Source: UBA9619 sp964630665
GTDB taxonomy: Bacteria > Pseudomonadota > Gammaproteobacteria > Arenicellales > UBA868
Direction: 5' to 3'
DNA: 8,827 nt
Assembly: GCA_964630665.1 (NCBI GenBank)
Contig: CAZVVN010000101.1
Span: 1-8,827, forward strand
Position 1 is the stretch's first letter. Each line of letters starts with the position of its first letter. Both the position numbers and the translations under genes were made by a program. Below the pieces are notes generated by a model that worked only from the letters and a program-made list of their open reading frames with translations, did no database searches and was not told the origin of the DNA. Shown piece by piece: positions 1-6,763 of the stretch.

Positions 1-699
1 GCTGGTGCTCAGATTTACAGCCAGACGCGCATAGTGAATCTCTTCAGAGAAAAATCCGAATGGCTAGTGAAATCATCTCAGGGCATGGTTAAGGCACAAA
101 AAGTCATTCTGGGCACCAACGGTTATACCGATAATCTCTTCCCGGGGCTTGCCCAATCCGTCGTTCCCATAATCAGTGTTCAGGTCGCGACAAAACCGCT
201 GGCCGATGATATCGGTGCTACGATACTCCCTGGCGGGCAGACCTTCTCCGATACCCGCCGAACCATCTTCTATGGAAGACGTGACCACATGGGGCGCTTT
301 CTACTGGGCAGCCACGGGACCACAGAGACAAGTGATGATCATCGGGATTTCGATCGCATTAAGAAAGAGGCCAAGCGGCTCTTTCCGCAACTTGCTGAAA
401 CCGACTGGGAGTTTCAGTGGGGTGGGCGGGCTGCCGTGACCCAGGATCGACTGCCACACCTCCATGAACCGGCAGAAAATCTGTATGCGGGCCTCGGCTA
501 TCAGGGTCGTGGTATCGCGATGGCAAACGTCATGGGCCGTATTCTGGCCGAACGTGCTCTTGGGAAACCTGCAGAAGAACTGGAGATCCCCTCAACTGCT
601 ATATCGGCATATCCTTTTCACCGTTTTCACCGCACCGGCGTGAAGCTCGTCACAAGCTGGCTCAAGTGCCGTGACGAAGTTGAGCGACTCCTGCGCTGA
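1..699 (+). CDS. FAD-dependent amine/amino-acid oxidoreductase (DAO family, PuuB-like), 5'-truncated
   Basis: The reading frame is open from the first base and ends at TGA 697-699, giving 232 residues of the C-terminal half of a DAO-family flavoprotein; full members are usually about 430 residues, so the N-terminal FAD dinucleotide-binding motif lies outside the window. A GTG at position 34 is an internal codon, not the start. Visible family marks are the VILGTNGY segment that follows the substrate domain strand, the W-G-G-R-A...D-R-L-P-H segment, and the C-terminal FAD-contacting G-L-G-Y-Q-G-R-G-I-A-M-A. Such enzymes oxidise secondary or primary amines (gamma-glutamylputrescine, sarcosine, glycine and relatives) to imines, releasing H2O2 or passing electrons on. 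The overall look is closest to the PuuB/OrdL type, but the substrate cannot be read from this half. The next gene starts 36 bp downstream on the same strand, so co-transcription is likely, which suggests a role in amine or guanidino-compound catabolism. Confidence 0.85.
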   Translation, partial: AGAQIYSQTRIVNLFREKSEWLVKSSQGMVKAQKVILGTNGYTDNLFPGLAQSVVPIISVQVATKPLADDIGATILPGGQTFSDTRRTIFYGRRDHMGRFLLGSHGTTETSDDHRDFDRIKKEAKRLFPQLAETDWEFQWGGRAAVTQDRLPHLHEPAENLYAGLGYQGRGIAMANVMGRILAERALGKPAEELEIPSTAISAYPFHRFHRTGVKLVTSWLKCRDEVERLLR

Positions 700-735
700 A
701 ACTGCAAATCTACACGCCATCAAGGACCTTAATCC

Positions 736-1557
736 ATGAACGACGCTAGTTCTTTAAGCTCGGAAGCGAAAAACGAAACCCTGCACTCTGCCACCCGAGG
801 CCAGCATCGACGCTGGGGCATAAACAACGACTACACGACCCTGCGGGACGTTCTTCTTGGCAGACCGGACTATTATCGCTGGGTCGAAGCGGGACCGATC
901 ATCGGCCGGACTCTGGCAAATGCAGATAAAACCGGTGCCCGGTTCGATCACCCACTCGCAATGCAACAACACCAGGCCATGGTAACGGTCTACGAGGACG
1001 CCGGCGTCAGATGCCACTATCTCGCCGCAGATCCTGTACTGCACCGTAATTTCTTCGCCCGCGACTCAAGTGCCATGACAGCCTGGGGTGCGCTGATCTG
1101 TCATATGCAACTCAAGTGCCGGCGCGCCGACTACGTTACCGCGATCGATTTCTATCAAGGCAACGATATTCCCATCTGGAAGATGGTCACAGCGGGGCAC
1201 TTCGAAGGGGGTGATTTCGTGATCCTTGAACCCGGACTTGTGCTGGTGGGCTACTGCGGTGAGCGTTCTGAAAAGGAAGGTTCCGAACAGGTGGCAGATT
1301 GGGTAAAGGAGGAAGGCTGGGAATCCATCCTGGTACCAATTTCAAGAGAATTCGTCCACATGGACGGTCTGGTAGTNNNNNNNNNNNNNNNNNNNNNNNN
1401 NNNNNNNNNNNNNNNNNNNNNNNNNNNNNNNNNNNNNNNNNNNNNNNNNNNNNNNNNNNNNNNNNNNNNNNNNNNNCCCGACATGTCCATGTTCACTCTG
1501 GGCGGTGGAGGTGTCCACTGCCTCAGCCAGGCACTCTATCGCGACCCAGTGGTCTAA
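736..1557 (+). CDS. DDAH/arginine deiminase/amidinotransferase-superfamily guanidine hydrolase (interrupted by assembly gap)
   Basis: The protein shows the signature blocks of the guanidino-group-modifying (pentein) superfamily in order: substrate-binding F-A-R-D at residues 107-110, E-G-G-D at 157-160, the catalytic-type H-M-D at 208-210, and a C-terminal G-G-G-G-V-H-C-L-S with candidate nucleophile Cys262. These enzymes attack the guanidinium carbon through a Cys thiouronium intermediate, giving citrulline-like products plus an amine or ammonia, or transferring the amidino group. The set fits a dimethylarginine dimethylaminohydrolase-like or arginine deiminase-family hydrolase; the substrate is not certain. 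The ATG at 736 has AAGGA at 722-726, 9 nt upstream. A run of 100 N (1377-1476) removes codons between the His and Cys motifs. Frame is the same on both sides, but the apparent His-Cys distance (54 residues) is shorter than in known DDAHs (about 87), so real sequence is probably missing. Likely in one transcript with the upstream oxidase. Confidence 0.82.
   Translation: MNDASSLSSEAKNETLHSATRGQHRRWGINNDYTTLRDVLLGRPDYYRWVEAGPIIGRTLANADKTGARFDHPLAMQQHQAMVTVYEDAGVRCHYLAADPVLHRNFFARDSSAMTAWGALICHMQLKCRRADYVTAIDFYQGNDIPIWKMVTAGHFEGGDFVILEPGLVLVGYCGERSEKEGSEQVADWVKEEGWESILVPISREFVHMDGLVXXXXXXXXXXXXXXXXXXXXXXXXXXXXXXXXXXPDMSMFTLGGGGVHCLSQALYRDPVV
1377..1476. other. Assembly gap (run of exactly 100 N)
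   Basis: One hundred consecutive N fall inside the DDAH-like gene. A run of exactly 100 is the usual placeholder for a scaffold gap of unknown length, so the true distance between flanking bases should not be trusted. Conservation of the reading frame across it may be chance (one in three). Confidence 0.98.
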
Positions 1558-1576
1558 TGGAGGGGTCCGGAATCGG

Positions 1577-2530
1577 CTAACGCCGGGCCGCGACGGCATC
1601 GGCGACCACACAGAGTATCTCGAACATCATGGTCGCGCCGGTCAATGCGGTGGTTCCACTGGGATCAAAAGGTGGAGCAACCTCGACCACATCACCACCG
1701 ATCAGATTTAGATCTCTTGTACCGCGAATCATCAACTGTGCCTCGACCGTCGTGAAGCCACCGACCTCCGGTGTTCCGGTTCCTGGTGCGTATACCGGAT
1801 CGAGACCATCGACATCGAAGGTGAGATAGCAGGGCCCTTCACCGACGACACGACGGATCTCCCTGATGACCGCCTTGACACCCATCTCGTAGAACTCTTC
1901 CATGTAAATCACACGCATACCCGAGTCATGGCTGAACTTCCAGATATCAAGATCATTGAGGGAGCCCCGGATACCAATCTGGATGGTGCGCCGCGGATCG
2001 ATCAGCCCTTCTTCCACGGCCCGCCTGAACGGTGCACCGTGGTGAAACTTTGACCCGAGATAATCGTCCCCGGTATCACAGTGCGCATCGAAGTGGATCA
2101 GACCCACCGGGTTCGCAGCTGCAATTCCACGAAGTATCGGCAGGGTCACGGAATGATCACCACCCGCTGAGACAGGTACCACACCCCTTGCATGCAGATC
2201 CTCAAAAAACGCGGCGATCTCATCCAGGCTGGTTTCAAGATTAAACGGTGACTGCACCCAGGCATCACCCACATCAGCCACGGTACAGATATCATGGGGG
2301 CTGATACCGTTGGCCTGGTTGAGCCGGCGGATGAGACTCGACTGGTTTCGAATCTCGCGTGGACCGTGACGGGCACCCGGCCGGTTCGTCACCCCGCCGT
2401 CGAACGGCACACCGACCAGACCGACTTCAATACCGTCGACGTCTTCCCGGTACGGTGAGCGCATGAAGGTCGGCAACCCAGTATATCTAGGGCGCTGGAT
2501 GGGGTCGTTGAACGATTCGTACTTGAACAT
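1577..2530 (-). CDS. Agmatinase/arginase-family ureohydrolase (agmatinase or guanidino-acid hydrolase)
   Basis: This 317-residue protein has the full binuclear manganese site of the ureohydrolase family: G-G-D-H with His126, D-A-H-C-D with Asp148, His150 and Asp152, and F-D-V-D-G-L-D-P with Asp239 and Asp241, followed by G-T-G-T-P-E (Glu255), which helps bind the guanidinium. The family hydrolyses a guanidino group to an amine plus urea in the cytoplasm. Length and motifs (H-G-A-P-F-R-R-A-V-E-E-G) match agmatinases and the closely related guanidinobutyrases and guanidinopropionases; sequence alone does not separate these. The ATG at 2530 is chosen because AGAGGA sits 6 nt upstream; a GTG 15 bp further up would place that site inside the gene. 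The gene converges on the DDAH-like gene with only 19 bp between the stop codons and diverges from the triple-Rid gene across about 320 bp, so it may share a control region with the latter. Confidence 0.92.
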   Translation of the reverse strand: MFKYESFNDPIQRPRYTGLPTFMRSPYREDVDGIEVGLVGVPFDGGVTNRPGARHGPREIRNQSSLIRRLNQANGISPHDICTVADVGDAWVQSPFNLETSLDEIAAFFEDLHARGVVPVSAGGDHSVTLPILRGIAAANPVGLIHFDAHCDTGDDYLGSKFHHGAPFRRAVEEGLIDPRRTIQIGIRGSLNDLDIWKFSHDSGMRVIYMEEFYEMGVKAVIREIRRVVGEGPCYLTFDVDGLDPVYAPGTGTPEVGGFTTVEAQLMIRGTRDLNLIGGDVVEVAPPFDPSGTTALTGATMMFEILCVVADAVAARR

Positions 2531-2536
2531 CAAAAT

Positions 2537-2542
2537 TCCTCT
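2537..2542 (-). promoter_or_regulatory. Shine-Dalgarno site setting the ureohydrolase start
   Basis: Read on the minus strand, AGAGGA lies 6 nt before the ATG at 2530. It overlaps the codons that follow the upstream in-frame GTG at 2545, so it supports the shorter protein beginning M-F-K-Y-E. Confidence 0.7.
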
Positions 2543-2728
2543 CACGAAAAGCTATCAGGCTAATGGTAGGAAACAGCTGCTGCAAAGACATTGTCCGCCA
2601 GAGAACCATAGCACATTGGCGTGCTGATCTCCGATAAAGAACCCCGCAGCATCGGACACCGCCCGGTCACTCATCCTTTCCGTGAGTCCCGATCAAAGGA
2701 CCTCCCACTGGTATCGGGGGTACGGCTC

Positions 2729-2749
2729 TGGCAGCATAGCCAGCTGCCA
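2729..2749. repeat. Perfect 7-bp inverted repeat upstream of the triple-Rid gene
   Basis: TGGCAGC and GCTGCCA flank a 7-nt spacer. The dyad lies about 105 nt before the chosen TTG start and has no T-run after it, so it is not a terminator. It could be an operator half-site pair or a leader hairpin. A dyad of this size can occur by chance, so its function is uncertain. Confidence 0.4.
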
Positions 2750-2841
2750 TCATCTGTTGCTGAGCAATCTGAGGCAAAACTGAATCCGAATACCAGGAGT
2801 TGCCGGACCTCAGCATACGCTTCAGATTGAACCTTGATAGT

Positions 2842-2845
2842 GGAG
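2842..2845 (+). promoter_or_regulatory. Shine-Dalgarno site setting the TTG start of the triple-Rid gene
   Basis: GGAG lies 8 nt before TTG 2854-2856. The other in-frame TTG at 2800 has an AGGAG directly abutting it, with no spacer, which is too close to work well. No ATG or GTG suits the beginning of the first Rid domain. Confidence 0.55.
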
Positions 2846-2853
2846 ACAGCAAA

Positions 2854-4089
2854 TTGAAGAAGACCCATGCCTGGCCCGAAGACTGCTGGAACTGGCCCAT
2901 CGACATCTGCCACAAACACGCAGTTCGATGTGGGGAGATGATCTGGGTCGGTGGTCAGGTTGACCTCACACCCGCCGGTGAGGTCTGCAATTCAGATGAT
3001 CGCCCGTTGCAGACCCGCAATGCGATGACTCACTTTTCCAGGACCTTACACGCCCTGGAATGCGACCTCGAGGATCTGGTATTCCTGCTGTGCTTCTACG
3101 TCAACGATGGTTCAGTCGACGAGCGTACCTTTCTTGAAGAGGTCGCCTCCTGCCTGCCCGATGGTGCTGTCCCCGCGGTCAACGCCGTGCCGGTGCCCTA
3201 CCTGGCCTACCCGGGGCTGATGGTCGAGATCGAAGGATATGCCATGCGCCGTGAAGACGGTCAGCGAATCGAAAAAACCGTTGCGTCTCCAGAGTCGCTG
3301 TGTGCTTTACCGATCCCCTTCAGTCAGGCCGTTCGCAGTGGAAAGATGATCTTTGTATCGGGTCAATACCCCCGTCTGGCGGACGGCAAGGTCTGCCAAT
3401 CCGGCGACAGCGTCGCGCAGACCCGTCAGGTCATGGAACAAGTTACCGTATTGCTCGACCAATTCGGTGCCACCTGCCAGGATGTGGTCAAACTTAATCG
3501 CTGGTACGCCGGCAATGTCGGGATCAAAGATTTCGAGCCGGCTGCGCTGGCCTGCGCCGGGTTTTTTGTTGAGCCAGGTCCGGCAGCGACTGGCATTCCC
3601 CTACCCCGCCATGCAGACCCGGACGTCGCGATAAAGATCAGTGTGGTCGCGATGCTCGGCGAAGACGGGACTCATCTGCCGAGACGTCACGTCTGGCCCG
3701 AATCACTCTGGGACTGGCATGTCCATCTGCCGTACAAACACGGTCTTGCCTGTGAAGAGATGATCTTTCTGGGTGGCCAGGTCTCGCTGGACAAAAGGGG
3801 GCAAGCACTCTATCCCGATGACCTGTCGGCCCAGACTCACCAGGCGATGCAGCACATCGGTACAATTCTGGGTGAACTCGGTGCTGATTACGACGACGTC
3901 TGTAAGATCATGACGGTCTACCAGGGTGACTGTGGTGCCGAGTCCCTGCATGGAAACCTTGGCATTCGTGCCAGCTATTTCCGTGATCCGGGCCCTGCCA
4001 CGACGGGCGTCCCACTGCCGGCGCTGGCCTATGAATCCATGGTCATCGAAATCGATGCTTTTGCCATGGCAAAGACCAGAGACGAGTGA
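2854..4089 (+). CDS. Triple-domain RidA/YjgF/UK114 family protein (three Rid domains in one chain)
   Basis: About 411 residues hold three consecutive Rid domains at roughly 5-134, 145-271 and 278-411, where normal RidA is a single domain of about 130. Each domain repeats the fold's marks: a G-x-M-I-(W/F)-x-(G/S)-G-Q strand, an Q-T-x-x-x-M helix start, and a V-E-I/I-E-I-type final strand in domains 1 and 3 (A-I-K-I in domain 2). Domains 1 and 3 are closest: 18 of their first 40 aligned residues are identical, including W-P-E, W-x-W and K-H; domain 2 has diverged. Classical RidA hydrolyses reactive imine/enamine intermediates using an arginine in a P-A-R motif; here the equivalents are Val109, Ala245 and Thr383, so the chemistry may differ. 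RidA is normally a homotrimer, so this chain could fold as a built-in trimer (inference). The start is TTG at 2854; an extension to TTG 2800 is possible but has poor ribosome-site spacing. Cytoplasmic, with no signal peptide. Confidence 0.88.
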   Translation: MKKTHAWPEDCWNWPIDICHKHAVRCGEMIWVGGQVDLTPAGEVCNSDDRPLQTRNAMTHFSRTLHALECDLEDLVFLLCFYVNDGSVDERTFLEEVASCLPDGAVPAVNAVPVPYLAYPGLMVEIEGYAMRREDGQRIEKTVASPESLCALPIPFSQAVRSGKMIFVSGQYPRLADGKVCQSGDSVAQTRQVMEQVTVLLDQFGATCQDVVKLNRWYAGNVGIKDFEPAALACAGFFVEPGPAATGIPLPRHADPDVAIKISVVAMLGEDGTHLPRRHVWPESLWDWHVHLPYKHGLACEEMIFLGGQVSLDKRGQALYPDDLSAQTHQAMQHIGTILGELGADYDDVCKIMTVYQGDCGAESLHGNLGIRASYFRDPGPATTGVPLPALAYESMVIEIDAFAMAKTRDE

Positions 4090-4162
4090 CCGATTGCCGT
4101 CCGCGGTCAGCAGCGTGACAATTTCTTGGCGCTGATAACTTCCGGCTGAGGATTCTTTTGAA

Positions 4163-4188
4163 GGTCTAAATCTGTCGACCGGCAGACC
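4163..4188 (-). terminator. Possible weak terminator hairpin between convergent genes
   Basis: Between the convergent triple-Rid and desaturase genes, GGTCT and AGACC enclose an inner TCTGTC/GGCAGA dyad (4171-4186, one G-U pair, 4-nt loop) that competes for the same bases. On the minus strand it is followed only by a short TTT, so termination of the desaturase transcript is plausible but weakly supported. Confidence 0.25.
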
Positions 4189-4224
4189 CGTAAGAAATCA
4201 AACGCGGTTGGCTAATAGTTCGAG

Positions 4225-5298
4225 CTACAGCACAGGTGTTTCAAACGAACGGTGTTGATAGTCAGCGGGTGTTTCTCGAAGCCAGCGAATGATCCTGCGC
4301 TGGCCCCGCAGGTAGCCGTCGGATTCAACGATGACGTGCTCGGCAATCACCCGATGCACAGCAGAGAGCCGGAAAAACGGTACATTCGGGTAAAGATGAT
4401 GCTCTGCATGGTAGGGCATCTGCCAGGCAATCAGATGAAGCCATCGGTTACTCAGGGTCGTCCGGGTGTTCTTCAGTAGATCAGGACTCTCTTCGCAGCC
4501 CACGTGCTCGGCGACCCGGAGAACCCGCTGAACAGGCTCACCCAGAAATCGGGGCAGCAGCCAGCACAACAGCAGCGCCCAGCCATAACCAGTCAAGATC
4601 ACGACCAGAGCAAGCACCCCGTAGAGAACCAGCATGACACGTGCCTCCAGTACCATCAAATGAAGTCTGGCTTTGGGCACATACGTACTAGTCGCCGGAT
4701 CAATCCGTCCTGCGGCGTGCCTGACGATCCAGCTGAGATTCCGCCACCAGAACCATAAAGCCGCGCAGTACCATAGATACTGCTTTAGCGAGGCGGGCTC
4801 AGGCAACACCAGCGAAGGGTCTTTACCCGGGACCTGGGTATAACGATGATGCCCAAGGTGGAAATATCGGAAAAAGTACGGTGGCACAACATAAACCAAT
4901 GCAGTGATCCAGAGTACGCTTTCATTCAGCCAGCGACTCCTGAAAGCCGTCCCGTGGGCACACTCATGCAGCGGAGAGAACAAAAACCCGATCACAAAGG
5001 CTTGAACCAACAACACCGGAACACACCATGGAGTTGGAAAGACAGCCCAGATGAGCCAACCCGACAGACCAATCAAACAATAGTGAGCCAAAAAGTATGC
5101 CAGAGCGATGGGGTCCGAGCGCTGACTGAATTCTTTAAGCTGCTGTTCAGTCAAAAGACCCGCAGGTCGTCTGGATTCTACCTTTCTGGCTGCTTCCGAC
5201 TTCTCGGACTGCCCGGCAGGATCCCCGCCAATCCTCCGATCAGGATCGAGTTCAGCTTCGTCAATCAGTTGGCTGTTGATCTCAATCGATTCATTCAT
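4225..5298 (-). CDS. Membrane fatty-acid-desaturase-fold di-iron oxygenase, MocD (rhizopine oxygenase)-like
   Basis: This 357-residue integral membrane protein carries the three histidine boxes of the desaturase/hydroxylase superfamily: H-E-C-A-H (111-115), H-L-G-H-H (147-151) and H-A-E-H-H (297-301), plus an extra His in A-E-H (265). These ligate a di-iron centre that uses O2 and electrons from a partner reductase. Hydrophobic segments lie near residues 64-110, 126-145, 174-192 and 217-253. The first ~45 residues are polar, charged and probably disordered. The F-F-R-Y-F-H-x-x-H-H-R-x-T-Q...D-P region resembles the MocD/rhizopine-oxygenase-like branch rather than acyl-CoA desaturases, so the substrate might be an amino compound rather than a lipid; that is a family-resemblance argument, made from memory. 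It is preceded by only a weak ribosome site (AGAAGA) and by a GTACTGAC element 13 nt before the ATG. No ferredoxin or reductase partner is visible nearby. Confidence 0.85.
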   Translation of the reverse strand: MNESIEINSQLIDEAELDPDRRIGGDPAGQSEKSEAARKVESRRPAGLLTEQQLKEFSQRSDPIALAYFLAHYCLIGLSGWLIWAVFPTPWCVPVLLVQAFVIGFLFSPLHECAHGTAFRSRWLNESVLWITALVYVVPPYFFRYFHLGHHRYTQVPGKDPSLVLPEPASLKQYLWYCAALWFWWRNLSWIVRHAAGRIDPATSTYVPKARLHLMVLEARVMLVLYGVLALVVILTGYGWALLLCWLLPRFLGEPVQRVLRVAEHVGCEESPDLLKNTRTTLSNRWLHLIAWQMPYHAEHHLYPNVPFFRLSAVHRVIAEHVIVESDGYLRGQRRIIRWLRETPADYQHRSFETPVL

Positions 5299-5311
5299 GA
5301 TTCTTCTGACT

Positions 5312-5319
5312 GTCAGTAC
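5312..5319 (-). promoter_or_regulatory. GTACTGAC element upstream of the desaturase (possible operator)
   Basis: On the minus strand GTACTGAC ends 13 nt before the desaturase ATG. On the plus strand it overlaps a perfect CTGAC-T-GTCAG dyad (5306-5316). The same octamer occurs upstream of the aminotransferase and the thioesterase, which suggests a shared binding site. Confidence 0.35.
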
Positions 5320-5526
5320 AATCTCAAGATGAGGGATTGACTAGAATCCCTGGCGCATTCGCACAGCCCCTCATCTACATCCAGGCTAGGGATAAGCATA
5401 ACCTACCCCGATTCAAACCGAAATGCAGAAACCTAATTGGGGGTTTCCCCGCATCCAAGACAGAACAGCCTATAGAGCAAAGCCCCGTTTCCCTTGATCA
5501 CTGTTATGGATACGACTGGTTTTTGC

Positions 5527-5555
5527 TTTCCAGACAATCTCAATACCATTATGAT
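5527..5555 (+). promoter_or_regulatory. Candidate sigma-70 promoter for the LLM monooxygenase gene
   Basis: TTTCCA (5527-5532, 4 of 6 matches to the -35 consensus) is followed after 17 bp by TATGAT (5550-5555, 5 of 6 matches to the -10 consensus). Transcription would begin near 5562 and leave a leader of about 140 nt before the ATG at 5703. This is pattern matching only. Confidence 0.35.
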
Positions 5556-5702
5556 ACGTTTTCTTTCCCAGAGACCCCTGCATTCGTTTGTGGTCCGGGA
5601 GTATTTCGTGGTTAAACTATGAATGCTGGACTTAACGGCTCGAATAATTAACACCCTCTGACCGATCCACTACCCAGTCCACAACACCCGCGATCGAAAA
5701 AA

Positions 5703-6650
5703 ATGAAAATCGGTATCTGCCTGCCAACTGAGACTGAGGCCATGGCCGGCGGCACGGCCAGTGGTGCCGACGTCCTGCGACTCGCCCGGCTTGCTGAAGA
5801 CGCAGGCTTCGACTCGGTCTGGATTGTGGATCATTTTTGTTACTCTGCTGCAGCCGAGATGGAAGCACTTGGCGCCACTGCGCCACCTGATCTGGCGGGT
5901 AAGATCTATGGTGCCTGGGAATGCCTGACCGTGTGTGCTGCACTTGCCCGTGAAACCCAGCGCATGGAGATCGGAACGCTGGTCATCAACACTGGCTACC
6001 GGAACCCCGCACTTCTGGCCCGGATGTCGGAGACCATCGATGAATTGAGCGCAGGGCGTTTTACCCTCGGCGTTGGCGCTGGAGACTTCTTAACGGAACA
6101 TGACGCGTTCGGGTATCCCTGGGAGCGCCGTGTCGGTCGGTTTGAAGAGGCGCTTCAGATCATCCGACCGATGCTGGCCGGTGAAAATGTGACATTCGCC
6201 GGTGAATTTTACGAAACTCGGGATGCCCTCAATCTGCCCCGGGGGCCCAGACCTGACGGACTTCCCTTGCTGATCGGTGTTCTGGGCCGGGGGCCGCGGA
6301 TGAAACGACTGGTGGCACAGTACGCGGACCAGTGGAACTGCTGGCTGGCCAGTGGCGACAGCCATGCGGGGGCGTACATTAAGATCCGTGATGATATGCT
6401 CGCGGCGTGCGAACAGCATGGCCGTGACCCTGAGACCCTGGTGCGGAATGTGACTCCGCGTATCAGCCCCACTGGGCTTGCGGCCAAGTCACCGGATATG
6501 AAACCCCTGTCGGGCACAGCCGAAGAAATTGCCGAGGCGTTACACGAATTCAAAGATCTCGGTGTCAGTCATATCTCAGCCTGGCCTCACCCCAACAACG
6601 AAGAAGGTATCGTCGCCCTGGCACGGGTCCTGGAACACTTCCGCGGTTGA
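5703..6650 (+). CDS. LLM-class (luciferase-like) flavin-dependent monooxygenase/oxidoreductase
   Basis: A 315-residue luciferase-like TIM-barrel protein of normal family length. The N-terminus M-K-I-G-I-C-L-P is the first barrel strand; A-E-x-A-G-F-D-S-V-W-I-V-D-H (31-44), Y-R-N-P-A-L-L-A-R (99-107), the E-L-S-A-G-R-F-T-L-G-V-G-A-G block (114-127) and R-F-E-E-A-L-Q-I-I-R (146-155) are typical of the superfamily. Members use reduced FMN or coenzyme F420 to oxygenate or reduce small substrates; the cofactor and substrate cannot be told here. No flavin reductase is seen in the window. The ATG at 5703 follows a poly-A stretch with no clear Shine-Dalgarno sequence, but it matches the conserved start of the first strand, so the start is well placed. 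The gene diverges from the desaturase and is followed after 113 bp by the aminotransferase on the same strand. A single transcript is possible, though a separate promoter is also plausible. Confidence 0.92.
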   Translation: MKIGICLPTETEAMAGGTASGADVLRLARLAEDAGFDSVWIVDHFCYSAAAEMEALGATAPPDLAGKIYGAWECLTVCAALARETQRMEIGTLVINTGYRNPALLARMSETIDELSAGRFTLGVGAGDFLTEHDAFGYPWERRVGRFEEALQIIRPMLAGENVTFAGEFYETRDALNLPRGPRPDGLPLLIGVLGRGPRMKRLVAQYADQWNCWLASGDSHAGAYIKIRDDMLAACEQHGRDPETLVRNVTPRISPTGLAAKSPDMKPLSGTAEEIAEALHEFKDLGVSHISAWPHPNNEEGIVALARVLEHFRG

Positions 6651-6716
6651 TAAGAGCCCAAATCCCAGAATCTGTTCGACTGCGTTAACTTGATTTCAGC
6701 AGTTCGCTAAGACACT

Positions 6717-6733
6717 GTACTGACAAGCCTTGT
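6717..6733 (+). promoter_or_regulatory. GTACTGACAAGCC element with ACAAG-C-CTTGT dyad upstream of the aminotransferase
   Basis: GTACTGACAAGCC (6717-6729) is repeated in inverted orientation at 8047-8059 upstream of the thioesterase. Within it, ACAAG-C-CTTGT (6723-6733) is a perfect 5-1-5 dyad. The octamer GTACTGAC ends 39 nt before the aminotransferase ATG, where a regulator could bind. No experimental or family evidence links it to a known protein. Confidence 0.4.
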
Positions 6734-6763
6734 AAGACTCACCGACCTGTCGCGAGCAAGAGA

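Larger units (their letters stand above)
2531..2853. other. Divergent intergenic region between ureohydrolase and triple-Rid genes
   Basis: This 323-bp stretch carries no convincing gene; the short frames crossing it show no family features. It should hold the promoters of both divergent genes, but I found no sigma-70 hexamer pair good enough to call. Two small perfect dyads are visible: AGCAC with GTGCT around a 6-nt loop (2610-2625), and a stronger 7-bp stem at 2729-2749 listed separately. I looked for guanidine-riboswitch landmarks (paired ACGR-loop hairpins, the ykkC core) because of the gene context and did not find them. Confidence 0.6.
5299..5702. other. Divergent intergenic region between desaturase and flavin monooxygenase genes
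   Basis: About 400 bp without a believable gene; frames reading through it lack family features or are extensions of shadows. It contains the GTACTGAC element close to the desaturase start and a candidate sigma-70 promoter facing the monooxygenase. A short GGGG-TTT-CCCC dyad near 5442-5452 is too small to interpret. No riboswitch or small RNA signature was recognised. Confidence 0.6.

Noticed and set aside
736..1557. Calling the DDAH-like gene a pseudogene because it is broken
   Set aside because: The break is a run of N from assembly; all visible catalytic motifs are intact and the frame agrees on both sides.
2531..2853. Guanidine riboswitch upstream of the ureohydrolase or triple-Rid gene
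   Set aside because: An ACGG and some G-rich stretches are present, but there are no paired ACGR-loop hairpins and no ykkC core.
4846..5340. 164-residue plus-strand open frame opposite the desaturase
   Set aside because: It is antisense to a gene with all three histidine boxes, has low-complexity composition and no recognisable domain.
6651..6763. TTGATT-like -35 box for the aminotransferase promoter
   Set aside because: The hexamer at the 17-bp spacing (CACTGT) matches the -10 consensus poorly, and the better TGTACT is 20 bp away.
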